A stretch of DNA of 64,000 nucleotides from Phylloscopus collybita (lineage: Eukaryota > Chordata > Aves > Passeriformes > Phylloscopidae): NCBI GenBank assembly GCA_027886175.1, contig JAJNNQ010000137.1:3910001-3974000 (forward strand). Reading direction: 5' to 3'. The notes under the pieces are model-generated. The model made no database searches, had not been told where the DNA came from, and saw nothing but the letters and a program-made list of their open reading frames with translations. Positions 46,641 to 56,818 of this stretch are shown piece after piece (position 1 is the stretch's first letter; each line of letters starts with the position of its first letter). Both the position numbers and the translations under genes were made by a program.

Positions 46641-48169
46641 CCCATAAAAGTATTTCTTAAGGGCCCACCTCTACCCAGCCTGTAGCTGAGTGAACTGGAG
46701 GGAGTGAGGTAGACCTTCTACTTGCATGATGCAATTGCCAAGCAGAACTACAGTTCTTATCCTTCAGGGCCAGCATACCTCATAGGAATCACAGAAAAAG
46801 TAAGTAGGAGCCTTGCTCCATAGCAGGCTGCAAAAGGAGGAACCTGACATGGTTCTGATTCCTGTTTTGGCAGAGGGTCATCAAGAATTTGGGGTGGTCT
46901 ACAGCTTACACATATCTTTTTTTTTCCCAAACCCTCACATATGTGATTTGCAACACCTCCTGTGGTTTAATAGGGCTGCTGAAAATCAGTGCTATGGCTC
47001 CAGTGTGGAATTTTGAGTATAAAATGCAGGAAAAATGGAGCTTTTTGTTGTCTCATGGATGTCTGGACATCTAACCAGATTTTCTGTGACAAAAGGGCCA
47101 ACACAGATGTAGGGAAGATGCTTTGCACTAGAACCTCTTTCAGACCTCTGAAACTTTAATTTGCAGGGTGAAGTGGGAAAAAAGGATTTGAGGCTGCAAC
47201 AGGCCAGTCTGGTGGAGTCCCCCAGTCCCTCATGGCAGCTGTCCAAAAACCTGCTCCTTCTTGTTTACTCAGTCATTGCTCCTGCCCTTGTTTTCCAGTG
47301 GGGAGGAAGGGAAAAGGAAAGGTAATGTGACCTTTGGTATTTTGAAATAACATGATAACTATGCACATCTTCAAAGGACACGGCTGTTGAAGAACAGCTG
47401 GGGATGGTGGTGGGAACAGCCTCCCCCTGACATTCAGGCCTGGTGGAGGAACCAGAAGAACCTGCAGAGCTCGTGAGAAGCAGTGGGGAAAACTAGGAGT
47501 GGCCAGATCAGCCTCATTGTCCCCTTTCATTATATCTGAGATTGACCTTTATTAGTTGCCTCTGGGTATGGAATGGGCTGAGCTGAAGCTCTTCACAGGA
47601 GGTAGAACCCAAGCACCCATGCAAAGCATGGAAAAGGAGGAGGCAGGGTGAACAGGAAAGCCAAAAGGAGATTGCACTGAGGGCTGATGTTCTCCCTTGA
47701 GGGCCCTGACTAACTACTGTAGGAGCTAAGCACGCTTTCAAGCACTCAGCTTTCCAACATCTGGGTAGAACAGGAAAAGATTACTCCCGTTCGTGTGAAA
47801 CAGGAATGGTGAAGCAGAAGACATCTGAATGCCCCTGAGGATGCTGGTCAGAGAAATTAAATTCTAATTATCCACCAGAATCACTGCTTAATGGAAATTG
47901 AGGGTTTTTCAAACACCAGCTTTTCTGGAGGTGAAGGGAAGGAGAAAATGAGACACTCTGAAGGAACAATTTTGATTCTTGGAAAAAGAAAATAATGTTA
48001 TTTCTCATTACACACGAAATAATTTTTAAACAGACTACTCATAAAAGACAAATCTGCAGCAGAGGTAGAATAAACAAAAAGCTGAAAGCATTTGACTGAA
48101 GCCAACCATGGAGGAAAAGAAAGAAAGAATAAGTTTGTGTCATCAGAAGATCTTGTAAAACATTGCAAG
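46641..48169. other. unique non-coding DNA
   Basis: No repeat or gene recognised. Frames at 46992-47246, 47273-47530 and 47514-47741 on the minus strand are chance-sized. Confidence 0.42.
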
Positions 48170-48248
48170 ATGTTGCCTGGCAGAGGGGATGGACAAGGTG
48201 ATCTCCAGGGAACCCCTCAGTCCCATAAATTCTGTGATTCTGTGGTCA
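48170..48248 (+). mobile_element. CR1-type 3' tail fragment
   Basis: GGACAAGGTGATCTCCAGGG, then CCCTCAGTCCCATAAATTCT, GTGATTCTGTGGT. This matches the last 70 bases of avian CR1 (GATGATCTCCAGAGGTCCCT, TCCAACCC, ATTCTGTGATTCTGTG). The octamer-like tail is present twice. Confidence 0.75.
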
Positions 48249-49435
48249 CCAACAGCAGCAGAAGTTCCCTCAGCACTGTGAAGGTGCAAAATTTTTGAAT
48301 ATTAAAAAAAAAAAACCGATATTTTTATGAGAAGATGACATAGGTATGGGGGTTTTGGTCAAAGAAAGGATTCCCAAATAAATGTTTTCTTTGGTTTAAG
48401 AAAAGTCTGTGTGAAGCACTGAGAGAATTCTTATCTGTAGTCTAGGGAAATTCTTCATATGATCCTTTTATTAATATTGATCTCATAGACAGCACTCTAT
48501 GAACAGAACCTGAGATTAAGGACAAGATTACATCTCATAATTGATTCTGAGTTTGTGACTGAGATCTTCAGATTCAGCGGGAATGTATTCTGGGTTCCAC
48601 CTCTCTGTAGTCCTGAGAAAACCTGGAGGTTTTTTTTAGTGAGCCCACCACCTCTTTCTGAAACACAGACAAGATGAAAGGAGACTTGGCTCCTTCCAAC
48701 ATGCTCTCCTGCTTCTTCCCTCCCCTCCACACATTGCTGAGTGCAGCTGGAAATAGGGCAAGGCAGGTTGGCTGCCAATGTTTGCTGCTTAAAATCACTC
48801 AGCAACAGAAGGGTACTGCTTTCCAGCACCTGTGGATCTATGGTATGGCTGTATAGCCAGGAGGAGGGAGCGGTGGTTGGAAACAAGAGGCCTCTCCCCA
48901 CTTCTTTTGAGGAAAATATAAGCATGGCTGGCCTACTGTGAATAGGGATGTCAAGGATAACTTGGAAACTCAGCCTAAATATGTACATTTTAAAAAGTAT
49001 CCCACAAAACCAAGTGATAACAATTCATTAGATTTAGAAGGAGAGGAAAAGGGCATTTAAATAAGATTTTACTTCATTGTAAGTGATTATTTGTTGCAAA
49101 TGGGACTTATTTTCAGTGTAAGAAGAAATTGGTAACTCAAGGTCCCCTCAGCACTGGGCTTGCAGACATAAGGTTCCTGCATCTCCCTTCAGAACAGCTG
49201 CCATGGCCTGCAGGCACGTTCAGGTCCTCTGAGATTAGGGATGGACACTTCGAAGGTGGAAGAAGCCTCACCTTGCTGCTCCTGCTAACGCCTCCGGTGC
49301 AGTGTCCTTCCTTCAGGGGGTGTAGTGAGCTCTGAGGTACAACTTGGACATCTTGGGCATGGCTACGAATACTTGCTAATATGATCATAAAAAAGGAGCG
49401 TGCACCACTCTACTCTTGCACTTCCACGTTGGCGT
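48249..49435. other. unique non-coding DNA
   Basis: A 163-codon minus-strand frame (48497-48988) is among the longest in the window, but it has no recognisable domain and no supporting signal. It is treated as chance. Confidence 0.42.
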
Positions 49436-49540
49436 GTTTTACAAACATGAAGGAACAAAGTTTTACAAACACGAAGGAATGAAGTTTTCCAAGCATGAAG
49501 GAACACACTTTTACAAACACGAAGGAATGAAGTTTCACAC
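49436..49540. repeat. 24-bp minisatellite, about 4.4 copies
   Basis: Units start at 49436, 49460, 49484 and 49508, each 24 bases, with a partial fifth to 49540. The consensus has GTTTTACAAACACGAAGGAA plus TGAA. Units alternate in type: the second and fourth are nearly identical. Because 24 is a multiple of 3 and the minus strand has no stop in one frame, the array appears as an 8-residue repeat (SFLRVCKT-like) in a 170-codon minus-strand frame. Confidence 0.93.
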
Positions 49541-49874
49541 CAGCCCTGGGAGGTAGGGAACAGACCCTTGCAAAGGAGCAAGGCTCCAGCTGGGAGAGGT
49601 GTCGGGACGGAGGTTTGTTTCTGGGGAAAGGTAATCATTGTTTTGGGAAACCTGACAACTGCGCCGGGAGGAAAAGAGGCTGATGGTGCACAGGCGTGTG
49701 GAGGCAAGCTCCCTGCTGACAGGGGAGAGCTCCCAGTGCCGGCCTGAACCCAGCCATCAATCATGCTGAGGCCACATGAGCACCGCCAGCGCTCGGCGAC
49801 CAGACAGAGGCGGCACATGATGCAATGGGCACAGGTGTGCAGCCGGCACCAGGGAAAGGCAGCAGGGCTTTGCA
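49541..49874. other. GC-richer unique DNA beside the minisatellite
   Basis: More GC and CpG than the average of the window (for example GCGCCGGGAGG, CGCCAGCGCTCGGCGACC). The 170-codon minus-strand frame at 49363-49875 spans it. It has no recognisable domain, signal or splice context. It could be a small regulatory or lncRNA exon region, but nothing proves it. Confidence 0.35.
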
Positions 49875-49965
49875 TACATAACGCGCCTTTCCTCTGAAGT
49901 TCTCAGGGCGATTTGCAAGCATTAATTAATTCTCACAATGCCCAGGGATGGTAGGCAAGGCAGTG
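49875..49965 (-). mobile_element. MIR-like SINE/LINE tail remnant
   Basis: AACGCGCCTTTCCTCTGAAG, GGGCGATTTGCAAGCATTAA, TTAATTCTCACAATGCCCAG resembles the widespread amniote tail written TTTACAAGCATTAATTAATC then CTCACAACACCC. It is related in text to the foldback arms at 55.1-55.3 kb. Confidence 0.6.
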
Positions 49966-50367
49966 TCACTGGCAAATTAATTTCATAGGTAGTGTCTTTG
50001 ATATCACACGCTCATGTGCTCACTGCGCAGGATTTGATGTATTATATTATTTCCCCAACACACCTGCTGCCCTTCAGCTCTTCTAGGCAGCATCCTGGAT
50101 GAAATTATTATTATTTCTATTATTATTATTGCCGTTGTTACTGTTACTATTACTATTAGCTTTATTACAGCAGGACTGGTGCTATGAAGTGGATACCTGC
50201 ATCCGAAGGGAAAGTCATTGCCCCAGAGAGCTCATGACCTAAACAGGCAAGATCTGTATTGGTGCAAGTCTGTGCTCGCTCTCCAAGAATGTTGGCTGTA
50301 AAATACCTCAGTAAAGTTTGTGCTGGGCTGGGATTGACAAAGATTGGCCTGTCTGCTGGTTGTGGTG
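49966..50367. other. unique DNA with degenerate (ATT)n
   Basis: A degenerate ATT array lies at about 50105-50160 (ATTATTATTATTTCTATTAT and similar), as often follows MIR/L3-like tails. Nothing else was recognised. Confidence 0.5.
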
Positions 50368-50395
50368 TTTTTTATTTTTTTTTTTTATTTTTTTG

Positions 50396-50426
<31 letters not shown>

Positions 50427-50428
50427 TT
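50368..50428. repeat. T-rich (GTTTT)n microsatellite
   Basis: Long T runs pass into about six GTTTT units and end in T8. Confidence 0.93.
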
Positions 50429-51744
50429 GGTGCAGCTCTGCATTTAATCTGTGTTATGGGCTGACGGGGCATGAAGATGTTCTCGCTTAAAGATTTTCAG
50501 AGCTGTGAGAGGGTGGTGCAGCCACATGAAAACCCCACTGACAGGGGTTGGCATCAAGCAGATGTGATGTCAATATGGAGAATTGAATATGTAGAGAAGC
50601 TTTTGTCAATAAATGACAGTCTCATACAAAATTATAAAAATTAAGTTTTGGTTTTCATTTCTTTTTCACTTTCAGAGTGAGCTTAAATGGAAAAGGAGTG
50701 AGAAATGATGAAGATAAATTTTTCATAGTAATTGAAACTAGCAGGATATAGAAATTTATCAGCCAGATCTCTCTAAAATTTCCTAGACTTGGGAACAGGC
50801 ATATTACTGATTGAATTTTACCAATCCAGGGAATTCTGGACATTTAATAGCATGCCTCAAAGCTTTTCACTTCTTTCCTTCTTTCTTTTCTTCCTGTTAG
50901 TATTTGCTTTCTTGCTTTTTTTCCCCCTTTCGTTTTTTGTTGGGTTTTTTTTCATCCATTCCCCAGTCAGGTGATCCCAGGTAGGAGATACAGATTGCTT
51001 CCCTCAGATGGCCTAAGGCATGCATAAAAAAAACACTTTCATTCAACAGGATATCTAACCTCCTCATGTGTACTGATATATCAGCGCTTTTTTTTTATGT
51101 GTGACATAAATATTTATCTACCAGATAACAGGATGCAAGTGCCATGGTTTGCAGCACTGCAGAGCTGACCTTCAGTCTGGAATTCACGTTTCTTCTTACA
51201 GGTTAACCTTACACTTTGTCTTTTCTATCTGTGCCCTGGGGGAGGGCAAGTAGTCCAACGTCAGTTCCAAGCAATCTGGATTTTGAGTCACATCTCTTTG
51301 GAAATTCTGTTCTGTTTATTGGGCCTGGAACTTCATAGAAGAAAGAGGCTTGATAGTATCATATCCATAGTGTAATTTCATTAATTTGTCATGTGATATT
51401 CTGAGATCTGCTTGAGTGCTGATGGTGTCACGGCCTTTGTTTGGGACAGTTCATTGACTTGAGAGTTGAATTCTGGCATTTTTTATTTTTTTCTGTCATT
51501 ATAGATTAGTAGATATTGTGTGTAGATCACAAATAACACAGGTGTGAGTATGCTCCCTTGTGGTAAGCCATTTTGTTGTCACACAATTTACTCCATTTCT
51601 CTCAAAGTTCACAGTGAAATAATTTGTTTTCTAATAAAGATTGTATCAGTCACACTCTGTGATGATCTTCCAGTATGATAAGCATTTTGGCAGGGCATTC
51701 CATTAGGTCAGGCAAGAAAAGGAAGCAGAGATGCTACTTTTTTT
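50429..51744. other. unique non-coding DNA
   Basis: A pyrimidine-rich stretch is at 50866-50950. No mobile element or gene recognised. Confidence 0.42.
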
Positions 51745-51872
51745 CTCACCAATAATGCTGTGCTGAGAATACCCACCAAGCTCTGGAAGACCCAGGTTTA
51801 ATCCCTCTTCTGCTTAAGGGGATTTGAACTTGTCTCTCCACTTCCCTGACTGCCCTAACCACTAGGGTAAAG
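51745..51872 (-). mobile_element. ancient tRNA-like foldback element
   Basis: On the minus strand it begins TACCCTAGTGGTTAGGGCAG, a tRNA A-box-like start, then AAGTTCAAATCCCC, B-box-like. On the plus strand CCAGGTTTAATCCCT is a second B-box-like word, so the core is an inverted repeat (arms near 51793-51805 and 51818-51831). It shares layout and wording with the element at 5451. Confidence 0.6.
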
Positions 51873-52085
51873 AATATTCTAGGGCAGGGCATCCTCAGTT
51901 CCTCACATTGAAACCATTTCACTTTGCATAGGTTAATTAAATATTCATGGGAACAGGAAGATGGCAAAGCTATGCAAATGACTATGTATCTTCATGGTAT
52001 AGTCTTTCATTTGGGAGCAGAGGGCCTGGCTTCCATTATCCACATCAATGAATACTTAAATGAGAAATACAAGAAACATTCATAG
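51873..52085. other. unique DNA between the two tRNA-like remnants
   Basis: Contains GTTAATTAAATATTCATGGG near 51931. No repeat recognised; the flanking pair may be parts of one longer old element. Confidence 0.35.
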
Positions 52086-52160
52086 AAGCAGGCACAGGAA
52101 CTGAGGACTTCCCCTTCCAGGTGAATGCTAACCACTGAACTAGAAATCATTCTCCTCATG
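52086..52160 (-). mobile_element. ancient tRNA-like remnant, second copy
   Basis: GGAACTGAGGACTTCCCCTT, CCAGGTGAATGCTAACCACT, GAACTAGAAATCATTCTC parallels the plus-strand wording of the 51.8 kb copy (GATTTGAACTTGTC, CTGACTGCCCTAACCACTAG) in the same orientation. Only the A-box end is recognisable. Confidence 0.5.
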
Positions 52161-52839
52161 ACACAGGAAATAGTGAAATATATTATACAAATAAAACTGC
52201 TCCAACAAGAGAACTTTAGACAGGTCTGTCTTGAAACCTTGCACTGTGAATATTCACCCATAACTTGAGACTTCGGTTCAAGTTCCTTGAGAAGAAGCTA
52301 TGAGCTTTAATTACTAAGGTGTGTACAGTCCATCCCTGGTTAAAAAAAGGGCATTGCCACTATTTCTTGCTCTTGCTTGCCTGTTTAATTTTTTATGCCT
52401 TTTTTAGGTGATCAAAGGGTGGTTGTGTTGATGAAGGGTGTATTTGTTTTGTACAATGTTTGTTATGCACCAGATTTGGATGTTGCCTTTTTTTGGTTGA
52501 GTCAGAAGGATGGCTGATTGCCTTCTGCACATGCCTCACTGTAGTGGCTTTCCCACCTCTGACAGGTTGTGATGCTGAAAGGAAACTTGTGTTGTTGCTA
52601 ATTTCATTGTATGGGGACTCACAACTTCTCTCTTTGGTCAATGACATTCCCACCAATTTCCAACCAAACCTCCTCTTCATCAGTCCTAGTGAGACTGAGG
52701 TGAGCTTGGGAAACTCCACTTAGTAGATCCTGCAGAAGACGAAGGAAGGGGAACGTTTAGAATGGGTTTATTGGATTTCCACATCAAGGTTTTAATGGAA
52801 GAGGTACTGCAGGGGTTCCATGAGGACACCAGAAGCTTC
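52161..52839. other. unique non-coding DNA
   Basis: Two antisense frames (52393-52719 minus, 52460-52723 plus) overlap and look like chance. The last 100 bases may already belong to the LTR that follows, whose left edge I could not fix. Confidence 0.38.
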
Positions 52840-52940
52840 ATCCATGTTGGACAGAGACAGTTTGGGCTGGCTCTAGGACAGACCTGCCACTAGACAGAGG
52901 TGACATATTTAAGCAAAAAATGCTGCACAGGAGATGAAAG

Positions 52941-52965
52941 AAAAAAAAAAAAAAAAAAAAAAAAA
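52941..52965. repeat. poly(A) tract, 25 bases, inside the LTR
   Basis: An A run just downstream of the TATA-like box, followed by (GA)n. Probably an expanded A-rich site of the LTR. Confidence 0.93.
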
Positions 52966-53010
52966 GAGAGAGAAAATATGAGACACAACTGTGCAGACAC
53001 CAAGCTCAGT

Positions 53011-53034
53011 GAAGGAGGAGGAGGAGGAGGAGGA
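53011..53034. repeat. (GGA)n microsatellite inside the LTR
   Basis: About seven GGA units, apparently grown from a purine-rich LTR segment. Confidence 0.92.
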
Positions 53035-53064
53035 TGTGCTCCAGTCTCCTGCAGTCCATAGAGA

Positions 53065-53390
53065 AGACCTTGGAGAGGCAGCTGTCCCCTTGCAGCCCTT
53101 GGAGGTCCTCAGTGGAACAGAGATCCAACTGCAGCTGGAAGAGGACCCAATGTAGGTGGATGTGCTTTGAAGGAAGCTGTGGAAAAGCCATGCTGGAGCA
53201 GACTCCTGGCAGGAACTTCAGGCCATAGAGAGGAGTCCATGCAGAGCAGGTTTTCTGGCAGGACATGTGAAACCTTAGGGAACCATGCCAGAACAGTTTG
53301 TGAAGAACTATAGTTCATAAGAAGAACCCACACTGGAACAGTTCATAAAGCACAGAAGCTCATAGGAAAGACTCCACACTCAAGTAGGGC
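53065..53390 (+). repeat. degenerate 45-49-bp tandem repeats within the LTR
   Basis: The clearest units are 53189-53237, 53238-53283, 53284-53328 and 53329-53374, each starting CATGC or CACAC followed by TGGAGCAG, AGAGCAGG or GGAACAG. A partial unit follows at 53375 and more diverged units precede at about 53065-53188. Unit order is conserved and all are in direct orientation. Confidence 0.75.
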
Positions 53391-53725
53391 AAGAGCGTGA
53401 GGAGGAAGGAGCAGCAGGGATGAAGAGCTGTGAGCTGAGCCCAACCCCTATTTGATATCCACCTGGGCCACTAAGGGGGAGAAGGGGGGAAGGTGCTTTT
53501 AGTTTTGTTCATATTTCTCATTTTTCCTCTCTGATTATTTGGCAATAAGTTAAAATAATCACCCCAAGTTGAGCCAGTTTTGACCATGACTGTAAGTGAT
53601 GTCCTTGTCCTTATCTTGACCATGAGCTTTTAATCATATTTTCGCTTCCAGTCCTGTTGAGAGACTGGAGAGTGATCGGGCAGCTTGGTGGGCACCTAGC
53701 AGCCAGCTAAGGTCAGCTTACCACA

Positions 53726-54719
53726 AGAGTTCTGTCACATCTCACTCTAATTATTCACACCAGAGCTGGCCTCATCTGAGCTAATCTGGGCTTTACTGTT
53801 AGTCAGTGGAGTGAAACAAGATTTCCAAGAGGAAGTTTCATCTCATTGTAATGGAGGCATAAATACAAAGCAGATGAAACTTACCTTTCAAGACCTTGTT
53901 GCTCTGTGGACAGTCAAGGAAGTGTAGAATGCCTAACCCAGATGCAGGTTACATCTACATCACAGCTGCCAAGAGTTCAGAAGGTGGCTCCTTCTCCTGT
54001 ATTTTACTGTTTCATCAAGATTTGTTTGTGGTCTGTGGTTCTGATTGCCCTGGAGACTTGAGTACTGCATACACCCAGTGGCAGAAGAGCTTTGCAAAGG
54101 AGAAATACAAGCTCTGTTCATAGGGTGCAATTCCAAGCAGTGCTGAGCCCCAGTCTGATGCACTGGTGGTGCTGCCCCAGAGGCAGAGGCAGCACTGATG
54201 CTTCAGTCAGGTGCTGGACTTATACCAAGAGCCCTCACAAAAACTCAAGTGTAGAACAACACTAATACAACCATGCTCCAGAGTGAGCCTGTTCACACTC
54301 AGATGAGGTCTCTCTTCCTTTTCACCTTTTTTACTGCAGTACCAGAAGCTTTAGGACACCTGGACCTCACTGACAGCTGATCTCAAAGGCACCCAGGGCA
54401 TTAATCTATTTCAAAAAGCGGTAGTTATTTTCCCTCATCTCTGTACAGCTTTTGGGATAAGTGGTTGCAGAAACATATCAGTGTTCAAGAAGATACAAGC
54501 TGAAAGGAAACAAGTGTCATGTCCATTCTTTGCATCTTTGTGTAATTCTTATTCTTTGCTTTAATTAAGATCAGACTTATTTAGTGAAACTAAAATATGC
54601 TCACATCTGGCTTTAATCCCTATATTTTCCTCAGTCAGTAGACCACACTTCTGCATTTTCATAAAAACCTGAAGGATCAGGGTGAACCCGAGCACACTGA
54701 TAATGCTGTTTCATCTGGC
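53726..54719. other. unique non-coding DNA
   Basis: No element recognised. The 75-codon plus-strand frame at 53896-54123 is featureless. Confidence 0.42.
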
Positions 54720-55030
54720 TTCCCAAAGGCACGATGCATCATTTCAGATGCTGCAAAGCTGAGTCACTGACACTGATGTGACTAATCTTAACGAGGCGCT
54801 TTGATTCAAAAATATGTCGCTGTAAAGTTTGACATGTTTGATACATCCATCTCAGCATTCCAGGGGAACTTTCTGTTCCCACAGTGAATCTACTCACTGG
54901 GAAGACAAATTGTCTGTGGTGTGGAAAAAAATAAAACAAAACCCAGCCCAGCCCTTGAAACACACTAGCTAATTTTCCTTTAAATTTGTCTATGGACCAA
55001 ATTTTGCCCTCATCAGTGGGATGCAACTTT
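54720..55030. promoter_or_regulatory. candidate conserved non-coding element
   Basis: Repeat-free text with GCACGATGCATCATTTCAG, CTAATCTTAACGAGGCGCTT, TTGATTCAAAAATATGTCGC and GTTTGACATGTTTGATACAT. CpG survives in AT-rich surroundings, a pattern often seen in constrained elements. Compositional inference only. Confidence 0.3.
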
Positions 55031-55123
55031 CATTGAATATACTATTCATGTATCCAAAGGCAAAATTTGTTCCTATCTATCAATCTACCTACTATTTTAT
55101 CTACTATCTGTCTGCTTAACTCT

Positions 55124-55328
55124 ATTAATTAGTTAATGTTTGTAAAACACTCAAAAGATGTAAAGCCCTATAGAAATGCTAAGTATTATAATTATTGTTA
55201 TCTTACTGCTGTATCTCTTTACCTATCTAGCTATCTACCTTCTCTATCTATTATAATAACAATAATACTTAACACTTATATAGTGTTCTTAATCTTCAAA
55301 GTACTTTACAAACATTAACTAATTAATC
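55124..55328. repeat. 205-bp imperfect inverted repeat of MIR-like tails
   Basis: Arm 55124-55202 begins ATTAATTAGTTAATGTTTGT, passes through a CTATAGAAATGCTAAGTATT word and ends in ATT-rich DNA. Arm 55253-55328 is its reverse complement at roughly 80 percent, ending GTACTTTACAAACATTAACT, AATTAAT. The roughly 50-base loop is rich in CTAT/TATC tetranucleotides. Both arms resemble the widespread amniote tail (TTTACAAACATTAATTAATC). They look like two copies of one element in head-to-head orientation, or one element duplicated by inversion. Confidence 0.75.
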
Positions 55329-56441
55329 TAATCTAGTCATCTTGCAAACAACTCTTTTAACAAACCAGTGGTTGTTTCTGTAAAATAAAATTCTTTGTAA
55401 AAAGAAGAATTGTACTTTGGGGGGGGGTTATTTTGTTCAGGTTTGGCTATGATAAGGTAATAAATATGTATAAAAGCAAAGCAGCAAGAGGATGGATGAG
55501 AACATCTCCATCACTAGGTAAGATAGAGCTTAGAACACATTGCAATTATAGACCATGAGGATATCTCCTGGTCAGCTTATTCCTGAATTCTCTGCTGTCT
55601 TAGTTTTAATATAGAGGCTTCCTGCTACAAAAATATGAATTTTGTTGTTGTTTTTTTATAAAGAGCCATGGAATTTTTCTACAAATTTCATTTTTCTAGA
55701 TTATTCTCTAACCAGAAGCAAGGCCAAGGTTGTCAAATGGAACAGCTCAAGCTGAGCTCTATAGCCCCACATCTGCAAAGACACCTAGGCAACTTTTTTT
55801 GTCCTTACAGAAACTGCAGTGATGGTGACACAGAAATTTCAAATTCTAAGTAAGGGCAATGGGGCAAGGAGTCCAAAATCATTGAGAGGAAGGGACCAGC
55901 TTACTTTTAAAACAAATGCACCCTGGTTAGCTCTGCAGATCTTCATCTAGACTCACAATGGCACTGAGAAAAGACATTTTCAGACAGAATTCTGGAAGTG
56001 CAAGGTACAGATCAAGAAGTATGTGAAGGGTTTTTTTGGTTACCTTTGTGCTTCTAAACAAACAAAGGTCACACACTCAGATCAAACACTGCTTGACATT
56101 GGTCACCCAAGTGCTTGACTTGGTTTTAGACTGTAATTTTTGAGAAAAATCTTCTACAGAGAGGGATAAGAGAGATGTCCTGTGCCACTTGTATTGGGAC
56201 TAAGAATCAGCCCTGGCTCTCTTACACCTGAGATGGGAAGCACAGACATAATGAAAGCCTATCCAGACTTTATGTGGTTTACAAAACCACCAGCACCAGG
56301 GAGAAGAAAATGAAACAAAATCAAATAGAAAAAATATTCTGTTTTTCGCTTAATTGAAGGCTAGATTTATCTTATATTTTGTTTTTTGTTTCCTTTTATT
56401 GTCTTCTTCTTCTTCTTTTTCTTTTTCATCTTCTCCTTCTG

Positions 56442-56445
<4 letters not shown>
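55329..56445. other. unique non-coding DNA
   Basis: A G run is at about 55420-55427 and a TTC-rich run at 56401-56445. No gene or mobile element recognised. Confidence 0.42.

Positions 56446-56485
<40 letters not shown>
56446..56485. repeat. poly(T) tract, 40 bases
   Basis: The longest uninterrupted T run in the window, preceded by a (TTC)n-like pyrimidine stretch, with no recognisable retroposed body. Confidence 0.96.
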
Positions 56486-56669
56486 CCTGGTATTTTTCAA
56501 TCACTCCTACTTACTCCTACTTATTTTACATAAACAAAATGTGCAGGGATAGTTCTGGTAAAAGCTAACATGAAAATCAGTTAGGATTCTCCACTGAACT
56601 CTCCCAGGGCAGCCAGACAAACAGTAAAACTGTGACAACTATCACACCGATAATTTTGTCTCTATTGGT

Positions 56670-56818
56670 TCTAAAAAAAAAAAACAACAAAAAACCAAAC
56701 CAAACCAACAAACAAAAATGCACAAAAACCCCAAAAAACCCAAACAAAAACAAACAAAAACCCCCAAAAACACAAACAAACAAACAAACAAACACCCCAA
56801 AAAACCCCCAAACCCCAG
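56670..56818. repeat. A/C-only tract, (AAAC)n-like
   Basis: Nearly 150 bases almost entirely of A and C, including five AAAC units near 56773-56793 and runs of C4-C5. Frames through it on both strands give N/K/P/T or F/G/V/C low-complexity translations and are not genes. Confidence 0.92.

Larger units (their letters stand above)
52840..53725 (+). mobile_element. avian endogenous retrovirus LTR, apparently solitary
   Basis: The layout matches a long avian LTR that I associate with ERVL-type elements. GACATATTTAAGC near 52900 is a TATA-like box. It is followed by AATATGAGACACAACTGTGC and GCAGACACCAAGCTCAGTGA, then a block of degenerate 45-49-bp repeats with TGGAGCAG words, then GAGGAGGAAGGAGCAGCAGG. 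A poly(A)-signal-like GCAATAAG follows near 53542, then CCCCAAGTTGAGCCAGTTTT, and the end TTGGTGGGCACCTAGCAGCC, AGCTAAGGTCAGC. No retroviral genes flank it, so it looks like a solo LTR left by recombination. The exact edges and target duplication were not resolved. Confidence 0.72.

Noticed and set aside
48497..48988. 163-codon minus-strand frame
   Set aside because: No recognisable domain, no start context or splice signals that stand out, and a second overlapping frame on the same strand. Chance length for 64 kb of DNA on two strands.
49436..49540. CRISPR-like array
   Set aside because: Units are contiguous 24-bp tandem repeats with no spacers, in vertebrate DNA.
41001..53725. One large provirus joining the pol fragment and the LTR at 52.8 kb
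   Set aside because: The 11 kb between them holds a CR1-like element, MIR-like DNA and unique sequence with no gag, integrase or env, so the two are independent.
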